This document shows, one piece after another, positions 24,537 to 36,307 of a stretch of 64,000 nt of DNA. A program made the translations under genes and the position numbers. Numbering within the stretch: the stretch's first letter is position 1; the number at the start of each line of letters is the position of its first letter. The stretch comes from Phlebopus portentosus. Its lineage: Eukaryota > Basidiomycota > Agaricomycetes > Boletales > Boletinellaceae. Below the pieces are notes generated by a model. That model was not told the DNA's origin and did not search any database. It saw nothing but the letters and a program-made list of their open reading frames with translations. The DNA lies in assembly GCA_037892935.1 (NCBI GenBank), contig JAYXKI010000004.1, forward strand, positions 124,001-188,000, in the 5' to 3' direction.

Positions 24537-27500
24537 CTACCGAGTCTCGTTTACTTTTTGCATGAAACCGGATACACGACCAATATCGATTATCTGCGAT
24601 TCACTCTCGACTGCGAGGAGTAGATCATCGAGCATCTGTAATTGTGAGGTCAGCGGCGGATAAGAATTGTTACAAAGATGACAGGCACTCACATCTTCCA
24701 CTTTATCAACGGGGATACCTGTACACATTGCAACGATTCTTTTACTCTGGTATTCCTTTTCAGCACTGGCTCCCTGCAGACTCTGCAATCGGTCTTGTAG
24801 AAGCTTGGCTATCCGATCTTCGTACAATTTCATACGTCGCATTTTGATGAGACTTGCCAATGAATCCATCTCGGGCAATGGTGGCTCAGAATCCGGCACA
24901 TTTGAAAGGTCCAGTGGACCCATACCCGTAAGGGTCGATTGCGGACCCCTATAGGCAAACGCACGATGCACCTCGGGCCCTGCCGGGTTGCCATTGGCTT
25001 CAGTCCGGCCAGTCCAATCCACATGATCCTCCGCCTTCAATGCCTTCTCAGTATTTCGTATTCGCTGCAGCACTTGATCAAGTTCTCCTCGTCTCTGCTT
25101 CCAAAATTCTATTTGTTTTCGCTGCTCAGCGAGCTCTCGTGTTGCTGCACGAACATGGGCGTTTGTCACGTCAAATGCGTCTTGTTTTGATTTTATTTCG
25201 GCAGCAAATTCAGCACTTAGGTTCTGAATCATAGCCGTTAGATCTATCATAAAGGGCTCGTAAGTCATCATGAAATGATCGGAGAAGAGAAATAGAAATA
25301 CCTGCGATAACATCCTGGCTTTTTTGCACCGGTGCGGATGGGGCGGCCCGTAAGGCAGACACAAGATCTTCAGCTTTGGGGCCCGACGAAAGCTAGACAC
25401 ATTCACTTTGATGAGATGATTGCTAGAGTTTCTGATGGTACTAACCTCAGGCTCCACACCGAAATCACCAGGTCGTAAGCCCAACTTGTTAGGTAACAAC
25501 CGATTCGCGCCAACATCTAGGAGCGTTCGCACAAGACCCTTATTCCCAACACGAGCAGCGATATTCAGAGCCGTGTCGCCATGTTCATCTTGAAGATCAA
25601 TCATGCTCCCGAAAAAGGCATTTTCGCGCTGAGCGATCCAACTTAACACGCCCTCGAGGTAGTACCGTGCATGCGGTGCTCTCCCTTTGACGCCTGCGGT
25701 CAGGACTGCGTGGTGCAGTACAGTACGTTTAGCTGTATCGATCGTCCGGATTGAAGGGTGCAATATTTCAAGGAGAGCGGGGAAGCTTTGGACGTCGTAA
25801 TTGTGGGTCGAAAGCACTGATCGCATCAAAGGTGTTTCTCCTTGATAATTTCCACGATAGATATCTGCACCATTAGCTACCAACGCTTTCACAGTTTCAA
25901 GATGTGCTAGAGAGGCAGCAAGGTGGAGAGGCGAATGACCCAAATCGTCAATTATTAAATCGAAATCGACTCTTTGACCACCTCCCTGGTCTTGCGCGGA
26001 ACTGGATGATGCTTCCTTTACAAGATTAATAATTGAGCCAGGGTTATCGCCCTGGCAGATGGCGGTCATAATCGCACTTCTTCGTGGATTTTTGAGTGGC
26101 TCCAATTTGTCTCCACTTCGAGGATACGGTGGTTTAGTGGCTTGTCGAACGGGATACATGCTTGACGAGGTGCCATTGGCAGTTCTCGACCCAGACACAA
26201 TAGAAAGGCTGCTGTCGCTCCGAAGAAGACCATTAGGACGAGGCTGAGGAGTAGACGAAAATGCACGAGAATTAGTCATGGACTGAATGGCAGCCTGGAT
26301 ATGGGAATTGAGCTCCAGTTGTGTACTTGGCGGTGGAGGGTCTGTACGCGCTCGCTTCGCAGGTGATGGTTCGTCGATGCCGTTGGCACGAGCATCTGGG
26401 GGAGCAGAAGTTGAAGGCCGGGGTACGTCCTCTAACGTGAAATCGAGAACTTGAACTTGCGATCCAGACTGGGCACCTTTGTCGCCATTTTGGTTATCTG
26501 AAGAAGATGGATGAAAGTCAATTTCACTGTCGGTACGGGTCCGCTTCAAAGACATATCGGGTTTAGGCGTCGTATTTGCCGATGGGGTCTGAGAAGGGAA
26601 CCCCGGAAGCAGACCCGGTATATAGATATTATTCGAGTTACCTGCGAGTCCCGACCTGGCCAGTAAAGAGGAGGTTGAAGGAGTGAACAAGCCTTGCGCG
26701 CGACCTTGATTTAGAAGGCGTAGGGCTGATCCTGGAGTAATTGGAGCTATTCAGAGTTGACAAAAAGGATCAGGAGATGAACCAGCAATGAACGCACCGA
26801 GATTGGGATATGACGCTGAACCAGATAGTGGACGGCCACCCGTCAGCCCAGGGAGACCTGGTAATGATGCTGGTAAACCTCCCATTGTTTGCTGAGTGGG
26901 TTGAAAGTCAAAAAGCGGCGATAAGAGCGGGGCAATCCCGTACTGAAGCGCCAATTCGCGCCCACGTTCAAGGGGGATCCTGTAGCAGTATTAGCAACAT
27001 GCGTAACAAAATTATGACGCATGACTAGCGAAGAAGTGGCTTCAACAGATCGAACATTATGTGTAAGGATATTCGAAGCGTGAGATACATGAAATGCTTC
27101 TAATTCCCTTCGAGCCACCGTTCGTTGACAGGCTTTATGTGCGTTTATACATGCATTCGTGCCATGTATTGGTATGAGAAATAATCAAAAGCGCTCACCA
27201 GGTTCCTTGGTACTTTCCATACCCGCCTTGAACGATCTCATGTTTGCCGGGAAGAACCTCCTTCTCAAGAATTTTTGTTCGACGGCCCTTGTCAACGCCA
27301 GCGACCTTGAGTATCTGCGTGGCGTTCACGTAGGAGTCTGCGCGACGGCGCATCACGGCGATGCCGCGCACCATGCATTCGTATACCTAGGTCGAGAAGA
27401 TGGGCGTGTCAGCGTGGAGACGCGACCGCGTCCAGCGGAAACCGCGCGCGAATGGTGATACGCACCTGAACGGATGAGTAAACCGCATTGTATATTTTGA

Positions 27501-27546
27501 CCGACGTTGGCTGGTTAGGCGGCCGTTGTTGGGCTGTGTTCTGCAT
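24537..27546 (-). CDS. APSES/ankyrin cell-cycle transcription factor (Mbp1/Res-like, MBF subunit)
   Basis: Likely DNA-binding subunit of the G1/S transcription complex MBF, which recognises MCB boxes and drives genes for DNA synthesis. The first exons encode the APSES (KilA-N-like) DNA-binding domain: [52 protein letters not shown] and the wing [16 protein letters not shown]. Then come a Gly/Pro/Ser linker and a long exon (to 26690) with a nuclear-type KRART patch and ankyrin repeats, for example [32 protein letters not shown] and [21 protein letters not shown]-terminal coiled coil includes [19 protein letters not shown]. The start is the only ATG in frame before an upstream stop. The intron after KYQGTW is around 200 nt, longer than most. 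Mbp1, Res1 and Res2 cannot be separated by eye. Confidence 0.9.
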
Positions 27547-30500
27547 GGCGCGCCAGGCGATAGCAAAGGAGAACTTAATACGGAGTAGTCACGATGAACG
27601 AGCCTCACAAGCGCGTCAATCAAACTTTAGTGAAGGACAAACAATGCACAAACAATCCGGTCCGATCACGCTACCCGTGTCCCTTTTCACCACAGAATAA
27701 CAGAATGAATCAGATATAAAATATAAAAACAGAGTCTATCTTCCGCGCGTCAGTTGAGAAATATCTAGACTCTTGTTGGTGCTGGGAACTGTGATGAGCC
27801 TAAGGGATTTGTATCTACTCGTATAGCGACAGCAAACGTGACGTCAGTCTCCATTCAGTTTTATCACGGCTCTACCACGCGATCTTACTGTAACACTTTA
27901 CGTCCATGTTCTTCTGAGACTGGGTCTAGAAGTTGGCTTCGCAGGAATGCATCGGACTTTTCAACAGTTTCGTGGGCGTTTCTCCGCGTCACATTGGAAC
28001 CAGTTCATGACAACTTTTTTTTAAAGGCAAAGAGAGAATACGGCACAACTTCAAGCACGTTCGATCATGTGTTAGCGATTCCGTCTTTCTGAATCCGCCA
28101 CCTGATGATTCTCGAAGGACGGAATTGCTGCCTCAGGAGTACCCGCTATTCACGTCTGAAGATAAGTGAAGATTCCAATCCAATTGAAGCTAATGTAGTA
28201 TGAAAATAGCACTTATCTTTATTAATTGGTTATTGAGTGAGGCATGTCTGTCAGTTCCTTGATCTACATCTATCCTGGGTCCACTGAACATTGATCCTCT
28301 TTGCTTATCACGGACTTGAGGAACGTTCGGTGATCAAGGTGGAGGTTAACTCATAAATCGAAAATGAAAGCTTCCGCTGAACTTCACTTTACCCGAGGTA
28401 TCAAGATAGAGAATGACGAGACGCTTATATGCGATGCTTTGATCGAGGTAAGTACTCTTCTCTATCTCTATGAAAATAAGCAGGCACCAGGATACCCGCT
28501 CACATCTATACACCATGTAACTCACGCATCCTTTACAATTCAAACACTTTACTCAGTTCGGCATCCTCCGGAATAGATTCGTCACGAGCACGAGCTTCCT
28601 TGCACCCGTGCGCAAGACTTGGAACTATGTGGAATTCCCAACCTAACCCCTTTTCGAAGAAGTCGTATCGTAATCTACCGAAAGGTCGAGGACTCTACGG
28701 AGCATGGTATATGTGGGGTGTTCCCGCTCGGCTTTGATGGCCAAGTTCAGGTGATATGTGCAAAGCGGAGTAGCACGTCTTGCCGAACATCTATACTATC
28801 AATCTTGCATGGAAGCATCGTTCGTCCTTCGCGCTTATTCCGCCGGTAGGAGCTCACTTAACTTATCGCACTTCCCGAATGGGAAGAATGGACACAAGTC
28901 TGTACGTGTCCCCTCAGCCTCTTCCATCCAATCTGCTGGAATTCCCCACGAGTGACTGGTTAAAGAGGCAGTCTCTCCACACTTCGGAGGCTTCACCAAG
29001 CTCATTGAATGAATCGTCATTGTGAGCCTCATGATCGCTAGGATTCTCGAAGCTGCGATAATCGGGGACGTTTAGATATGGCTCGTCCAGTGTTCTTCGA
29101 TTCAAGGATGGTAAGATGATGATGGAAGCTATATAGTATCCGATACTTTGGCTATCTATGCAAAGTCACTGTACATCGGCGGACTGATACCTCGTAAGGG
29201 TGTCGGGTTACTAGACTTTCCTCGAAGGGGCATTCACTTTACGTTTACTCACTGACCTCTACCTAGTCGGTATATTCGAGGGTTTGGGCGTTCAAAAAGA
29301 ACTTTAGCAGTACCATGTATTGTATATTGACAAATTCTCATCCGATTTCATCGAAGGATGGATTCCGTTGGAGCGTTTCGCGCCATTTCGCAACACATAT
29401 CTTCTGTAAGTCCCTATCTGATCGCATACTACTCCAGGATGGTAACATAAACAACTTCGAGGTTGTATTCGAGTATCCACAGGAGAAAGAAGAGCGCTCG
29501 CGGGAATGTAGCGAAGCTCCAACGAGCAAGCCGAACGCCCCTTTATGCCATCGGTGCGCTCCGGACTCGCTTCTTACTTCTCTCAAAGGGAGATATACCG
29601 CTATCATAGGGTCCACGGCAAAATCAAATTGAACATACCTAATCAAATCTCGGAACTGGAACTCATTTTCTTAGTATGTACACCGTAAAACAACCGGGCA
29701 TTGTATCATGAATACAATCTTGAGGATGATCGTCGGTAGTGTGGCTTCTCATGACCACTCCGCGACTTCAATTCAACTTTCTTAGTGTGGTTCTCCCTAT
29801 GCGCAACCTTAGAAGCAGAGCAGCACTGTCTTCCTGCTATATCCAATCAAAAACTAGAATCCTAGGTGGGAAGTCGATTCAACTATCTTCCAGTTCGCTC
29901 GCTGAGTAATTCGCAGAACCACATCATTTATGTACTTGCCAGATAAAGGTTGGAAGGTCTAGTCTTTCTTCCGTCCCTCCGACGTCATTCAGAACGCGGC
30001 GGAGAAGCATAATGGGCTTCTAAGACACTCGACTGATGGATTCGACCTCTTCTATCACCTCCGCAGCAATTAGTACTGTCTTACATGTATTCGATGTCAT
30101 GGCTCATTTCGATCGAAGCCACATTGGCCTACAGTGGAAATATTGGTTGGCGAGGAGAGACAGATGGCACTGCTAGCTTCCGACCTGGACAGTAGCAATC
30201 AAAATTCATATTTGTTCTTGCCATTGGCCAGGAAACATGCTCAGTGAGGGTGACCACATAGATTTGGGATTGTACTGTAATCCGAAAGCTTTTGGTTTCC
30301 ATTTCCAGATTTGGATTTGAGCGTATTGACGGAACGCGTATGTATAGATTCCGAGTTCAGGCCAACTTGGAATGGCTGTAACCAATAAACTACATAACGA
30401 GATGTGCATTGTACACATTTGTTAATAATTGTATAGAGATGAGAAACATGTCCGTGTTGACGCGGCTTCTTCTCGTCCCATGATCTGTTTTCCGCGTTCT

Positions 30501-32513
30501 TTCAATGCCGCTTCTCGATTCCCCTTGACGAGCAGAGAACCCCGGGTAAGCTCAAGGCCGCCGGCGTTCCTCTCAGTCCCGCTTTACAAATCTATGGTTC
30601 AGCTGGTTCGGCGGAGGTTGGTCTTTCCCTTTTGCGCAAAAATATGCACCCGAGTGGCCGAAGGTTCAGCCAAGCCACAGAGAAGTATCTCGAAGTTATA
30701 TATAGCCGTCGGTAGGTATTGGCAATTGTCTCCGCAGCTCTTCATTGTACTCCGATGTCAGACCTATTTCTGTCTTTATTTTTGCCAGTTTATATGATGT
30801 AAGAGCCAAAGTGCTAGAGTACCAAAGAATCGCGTCTTTGGAGAGGAACAGGCCCGACCGCCCCGAAATGTTTAGCGAAAATGCATATTAATGGACTTCC
30901 TCGGGTCTCTGGGGTCGAGGCGTACAGTCTGCCTATCCACCGGAAACTCAAACAGCGTTCCGGCCCTGTCCTAGTTATCAGGGGGGGAGGAAGCAAGCTT
31001 CGTAGCGAGAAACTCGCGAGTTGGTTGAGCTTGAATTTGCTAAACCGGGAGCATCGGACGTGGTACCGGTGACAGATATGCCAAGATAGACGTACCATTT
31101 GCATCGTCGAGTTCAGTCCAAGTACTCAGCTGGCAGCACGTACACGATGGATGAAATATCTGCCTAATCAGAAGGTTTCTTCATTTCTTTCTTCGGACTT
31201 GAAGATAGACAAACCATAAAAAAATACAAGCACGCAAGTGCGCAGTCAGAAGGCTCCCAGTTTGGTGAGGATAACAGGACAAAACAGGCTACGCAAAGTG
31301 AAAACTCAAGAGCTGAGCTGACCGGGTTCATGTCGGTATGACGTGGCCTTTTCGAACCTCAATCCAGATCGATGTTCGATCCAGCGTAGCGGTACGTAGA
31401 TATGCCGAGAAGGTGATCGAAGCTGTTGAGCTCGTTCAAAACGCCCACTTGTCGGTCTATGTCTCTATAATATACTTGCAGTGCTTCGACGTCTGACACA
31501 GTTCAATCGTGTTTTCACTTTTCTGGATAGCAATTAAGACTGGGGAAAAACCTTCCAGCAGTAAACAGGTCCAGCCGGTCTGACCTGACTCACTTTTGTC
31601 CCCCTGCCTCCGGGGACTCGACTGACAATAAGCTTCACGCAGAGAAACTCGAGAGCTGACCGATTTTGGGTGTGTTTGTGGTCCGATGGTTTGGCGCTGA
31701 AGGAAATAATAGACATGCCGATATCGATGAGCGGGGCTTGGAAATTTGAGAAAAAATCGAGCTTGAGCTTGAGCTTATGCGTATGGGTTGAAAGTAGGTG
31801 CTCATTTCGGGGGCTGGAACGTTCGAGTCTCAAGGGGTCATTCAAGTTGATATTAATATTGGAAAGTATATGCATCGGGTACATTTTAGACATGCTTACC
31901 GTTAATGCCAACATTAGTACTGGGGGGCCACACGCTCGAGAATTCCGAGCGCCTTGCACGTACTTTTATATTTCCCTTTCGACTTTGCACCTACATGGTA
32001 CTTCAGGACACCAAGAGAGGTAGACGAAAAAGAATCAATTTTGCCAGAATCAAATAAATCTGAACAACACGTACGTACGAAGGACTCCGTATTCCAAAAA
32101 GAGATTTCTCAGTCAACGGACTCTGGTTATGACTCAGTCATTCACTCTCCACGTCCACGTACATTTCTAACCCATCTCAAAGGATCAAGCGAAGTCATGC
32201 TGCGTCGAATTCCCTGAGAAATCCAAATTAGGCAATTCGAGGACCCACAGATCACCATCATTCCTCATCTGTCATCAAGTTACGTAATAAACTCTAGGCC
32301 CAGCCGCAACCACGAAACGAGTCACGTGAACGCGGCGCGTTTCCGACGCGTGCCGATGGGATGGTTGAACTTTATGACGTTGTGTCGATCTCCGAGTGCA
32401 TTGCTTTCTTTATTACGAACCACCACCATTGCTACCAGGAATCACAAGTTATTGCCTCTTGAGAATTGACCTACTTGATACATTTCGATTGCGCATTGCG
32501 AGTCTGAACGAAG
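27547..32513. other. About 5-kb interval without a supportable gene
   Basis: The part next to 27546 should hold the promoter of the APSES gene. Elsewhere there are only short open stretches on both strands, without a recognised domain or a consistent exon chain. One exon-like piece stands out: 28364-28447 starts with ATG and ends at a good GTAAGT donor, but no convincing continuation was found (see findings). Small open stretches at 29315-29632, 30429-30797 and 31534-32217 look like chance. No tRNA, terminal repeat or reverse-transcriptase motif was recognised. Either the interval holds a rapidly diverging or decayed gene, or it is true intergenic DNA. Confidence 0.45.
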
Positions 32514-33723
32514 ATGCCTCCAAGACCGAGACCGAGACCGAGACCAAGACACAGAGGGGCTGCGCAGACGCAGGAGAATGTCGAGAATGAGAACCAAGGA
32601 GGGTTAGGGATAAACAACAAGGACCCGGGCTCGAGTTTAGATTTGGGTGTCGTGGATGTTCTTCGTACGTCGACACCTATCCGTCTTCCTCCTCCATCAC
32701 GCAGAGGTCGAGAACGCAAGCCGATTCAACGAGCTATCGTGCCTTCGACCCTTCCGCCATCATCACCTCCGTTCGCTGCTTCGCCCCTTCAGGAGAGACT
32801 CGTACAGGACTCTGTCGAAACAACGGAAGTAGAGGACGACCCGTTTGGATTCTTCGCTACCGAGCGTCGCTTGAAGCAGAAGCGAGACGCGGAGCAGATA
32901 GCCAAAGAGAAGCGAGAACCGGTTTTGGCGCGCGAAAGCGACGACGACGGTACAACGCCTCCTCAGCATTTAGAAGACCCCGAGCCAGAATTTGAGCTTG
33001 ACCTGAGCACGTTCGTGTCTGGTACGTGCACACCACCCGGCCACACGCCCGACCCTCGCGCAGCAACGCCTCGACATCATCATCCGAGGCAGAAGAAGTT
33101 TCCTTCAACGCCGACATCTCAGGAGGAGCCATTTTCGATCCCGCAGACGCCTTCGCCGATGAAACGCGTTAGTATGGGCCCAGCATCTGTACCGCGACGG
33201 CCTTTTGCAGATGTTGCGCATTTGGATAATTCACCTGTAAAGAAATCGAATGATGATATTACGACGATGACGAAAGCTGCGAAGGGGAAGGGGAAGAAGA
33301 GAGGCAGGAAAGGTGGAAGTGGACGAGCGCGGAAGAAGCATAAGACGGACGAGACGTTTGCGGAGGAAGAGTTGAAAGGGATGACGGAGGAGCTGAAGGA
33401 GCTATTACCGAGTCGACCGAAGCGTAAGGCAGCGCAGCGGAAGAGTGTTGTTCCGGTGGCGCGTCCGGCGAAGAAGAGCAAGACGAAGGACGCCAAGCCA
33501 CGATCGACAGGGAGGCGAGCAAAGGCCGAAGAAGATGAAGGAGAGTCGTTTGTGCTGAGTGGAGAAGAACGGGAGGTGAGAGTCGAGTACTCGTGAGATT
33601 CAGGGATAGAGAGGTTGACGATTGACTGAATAGCAATTTGAAGTGAATCGAGAGGTGCGGCGAGAGTATTTCCGGGAGGTGGACTTGTATGTTATGGATG
33701 AGGAAAGTGTGTACGTTATTTGA
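32514..33723 (+). CDS. Hypothetical disordered, lysine-rich nuclear-type protein
   Basis: Not recognised. The N-terminus has alternating Pro-Arg (MPPRPRPRPRPRHRG). The body is charged and Pro/Ser/Thr-rich, with possible CDK sites such as TPSPMKR and STPTSQEE. A strongly basic patch (KGKGKKRGRKGGSGRARKKHK) looks like a nuclear localisation or DNA-binding segment, and a second basic run follows LLPSRPKRKAAQRK. The unspliced frame stops at 33596, but a 58-nt intron (33576-33633, GTGAGA to TAG, with a branch-like TGACTGA) joins to an exon encoding QFEVNREVRREYFREVDLYV and ending ESVYVI. This keeps the frame exactly, so the spliced end at 33723 is preferred, giving about 384 residues. The conserved-looking helical C-terminus is the likeliest functional part. 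Confidence 0.6.
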
Positions 33724-33973
33724 TGATGGCGTGTGAAGTACAGCAATAATGTGGAGTTGTCTAATGCTGTGGAGTTGTTAATATCATATGTCACTGTCCC
33801 GTACGTTGCATTGACCTGCGTTGACACGAGTCTCGTGTCTGCCGCTGTGTGTGCCGAATTCTGATATCCGTTCTTTCATCTGCTTCGATTACCTCTTCGC
33901 ATCCTCTTACCCTCGTCTTCTTCTTTGATCCCCTTTCTCTTTCTTTTCTCTGTCTTTCTCTTCCCTTGTCATC

Positions 33974-34932
33974 ATGTCCTCTCAGGAGAAAGAGCCACCT
34001 GAGTCTGCATCCCCGTCCAGCCCGAGCAGCAGCACGATGGCGACTCGCGTGGAAGAGGCTAATCGGTAAGTTGTCAGCATCCGGAAGCAAATTTGAGTGA
34101 GGTCGAGCCACGTCGGACCATATCCCCGAAATCGCCTTACACTGCATTCCTTCTCCGTTCCTCCCTCTCTTTCTCTTTCTCTCTTTCATTGATAGCTCAT
34201 ACTGCTATCTATCCTTCTTGCAGCAAAGTGGAGTCGACTGCACAGGCATCTGTCAACTGGGGCGTCAGGCATGAACGCCAGATTCAGGAATTCGAGGTGC
34301 GTTGCGATGCGGCAGATGATGCACGTGAATTGACCATGCCGACGACGGCGATAATCAATAACAGGCTGAGTTGGCTAGTGCATTGAGCAACTCTCGAGCG
34401 GTGCATAACTTGCTCGTTGAGGCGCTGGGTAGCATCGAGGTTCGTCCATCCATCCAGAACAAAATCAACTAAAAAAAACTAAAACGTAATAATTATACCT
34501 GTGCCTATATATCCCGGCATATAGCTCAACCGCCAACGTGTCGACCGTGCCCTCCTGCAGCACATCCCACACATCTATCGAGAACTCAACGGGTCAATGG
34601 TCTCCCTCTCCGCACTGCAGGACCGCCTTCCCGAGCTGCGCTCGCACGTCCGCACCATCCGCGCCGCGTACGACTCCGGGCGCAACAAGGCGCAGGTGCT
34701 GACGAGTGAGCTGGAGTGGAAGCGGATGCCCGTGCAGGATAAGATTTGGAGAGTCGCTTTTGCGAGAGGGGAGAAGGAGGGTGTGCCCGTGAGGAGGAGG
34801 GATGTGTGGTTGACGAGGATGGTGCTCGTCGTGCTTGCATTGCTGCTTTGTTGGCAGCTTGCGAGTGCGCTGGACGGAGCGTATAGAGCGTATCGCCATC
34901 GCCTCGTTTGGGGGGACAAGCTTATTTCGTAA
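33974..34932 (+). CDS. Hypothetical tail-anchored coiled-coil protein
   Basis: Not recognised. Four exons join in frame across short introns: a Ser/Pro-rich start (MSSQEKEPPESASPSS), then KVESTAQASVNWGVRHERQ, then ELASALSNSRAVHNLLVEAL, then a long last exon. The middle is helical and probably coiled-coil (ELNGSMVSLSALQDRLPEL, then IRAAYDSGRNKAQVL). A single hydrophobic segment near the end (MVLVVLALLLCWQLASAL) is followed by a short basic tail, YRAYRHRLVWGDKLIS. With no N-terminal signal peptide, this is the layout of a C-terminal tail-anchored protein facing the cytosol. Length is about 215 residues. It follows the disordered nuclear-type gene by 250 bp on the same strand. Confidence 0.65.
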
Positions 34933-36307
34933 GGTCGTATGACGGCCTCGACGCTGGGCGTCCCAACTTCGTCTTCAACTCTAACATCCGATCCACGTCC
35001 GGCGCGATTCGACTCGACCTGGCATATCGTTCGTTTTCTTTCACTTCATTCTTCATTCACTTTCAGCCCCCGCAAAAGTCCATACGAATTGCGAAAGTAA
35101 CTCGCAGTAACATAACATAACATTATCTGTATCCAAACTCTTCAGGCGGCTTGTACCATACAACCCACTCCTGTTCATATACCCCTCTCTCGCCTCACCC
35201 ATCCAACGCAAACCGATTCCCCCTCACCAATACCGTTATTGTACGACCAGCCTTTCTCCTTAGTCTTTCCTCTCTCCGTCTCGTCTCGGATTCTAGGTCT
35301 CTCTCACTCTCACTCTCACTTCCTCTTTTCACGTAGATAGACAATCGTAATCACGGGCAAAATAAAGCCACTCTGTACATTAGTCCCTCCCCGATACTCG
35401 AGTAGTACTCACGGTCGAAGAATCGAATGCAGGAAGAATTTGATAATTCTTTAAATTTCTCATGTAAACGTGAACGACTTCTCTAGTTTGCTCTCGCCAA
35501 TCTGATTTAAGACGAAAATAACAAGTAGTTGTAAGAAAGAGGGGGATTTATAAAGGAGTGCTACATATATGTATGTGTAAGCGATGACACAGGTGCGTTT
35601 CTTTGGGTGGCCGTACGACGTGAAGAAGTGTTCGAAAAGAGAGAAAAAAGAAGGGGCGAATGGAATGCATGTGCGGCGAACAGGAGTCCGTACGAAAAGA
35701 ACAAAGAAGCAGTAAACGGAGATTAAAATAAAGTAAGTCCTTCGCGAATCGAGAAGAAAGATGAAAGTGAGGAAGGGCGTACGATTACAATACGGCTATG
35801 TAGTACGAAGGAATGTGTACCGTACCAAGAAGCACGAACACGCAATTTAAGTCTCGGTCACAAAGGCGAACACAAGCGGGAAAACAGACAATATTAGTTC
35901 CACAGACAGCGAGAGTATGTATGTATGTAATTATGGTGCCCGAAGAGAAAGGACAGTAATAATGATGAAGATCGACACAGCTGAAAAAGAAGAGAAAAGA
36001 CAGAGGAAGACGAACAGACAGAAGGGTAGAGAGAAAGCGACGAGATAGTAAGGAGACAAAGACGTTCTGCGTGTATGTGAATGTCATGCAGTGTTGAGTA
36101 GTGTTGCATGGGACTGGCAAGTGGAGATGAGGGTATGTATGCACATCGAAACAGAGGCAGAAAAATATAAAATGAAACCGGGGTTAATGATACAGCGAGT
36201 GAAGAAAGAAACGTCCGAACAGGTCTCGTCTCAGCATCATTGGTCATGAACTGGCGAAGCGAAAAGAAAAGAGAAATAAAAGACCTTTTCAAAAGGGTCT
36301 GAGAGTT
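34933..36307. other. Convergent spacer with CT-rich tract
   Basis: No exon is visible in 1375 bp between converging genes. It has a pyrimidine-rich stretch with CTCTCA units at about 35290-35330 and short GTAT repeats at about 35915-35930. Open stretches on the minus strand at 35785-36292 are rich in Ser, Phe and Leu, as expected from reading purine-rich DNA in antisense, and are not supported as genes. Confidence 0.5.

Noticed and set aside
30429..31104. Open frames on both strands around 30.4-31.1 kb
   Set aside because: No domain, no consistent splice sites, and opposing frames of similar quality; most likely chance.
31795..31830. B-box-like GTTCGAGTCTC suggesting a tRNA
   Set aside because: No matching A box, acceptor stem or anticodon arm at the right spacing.
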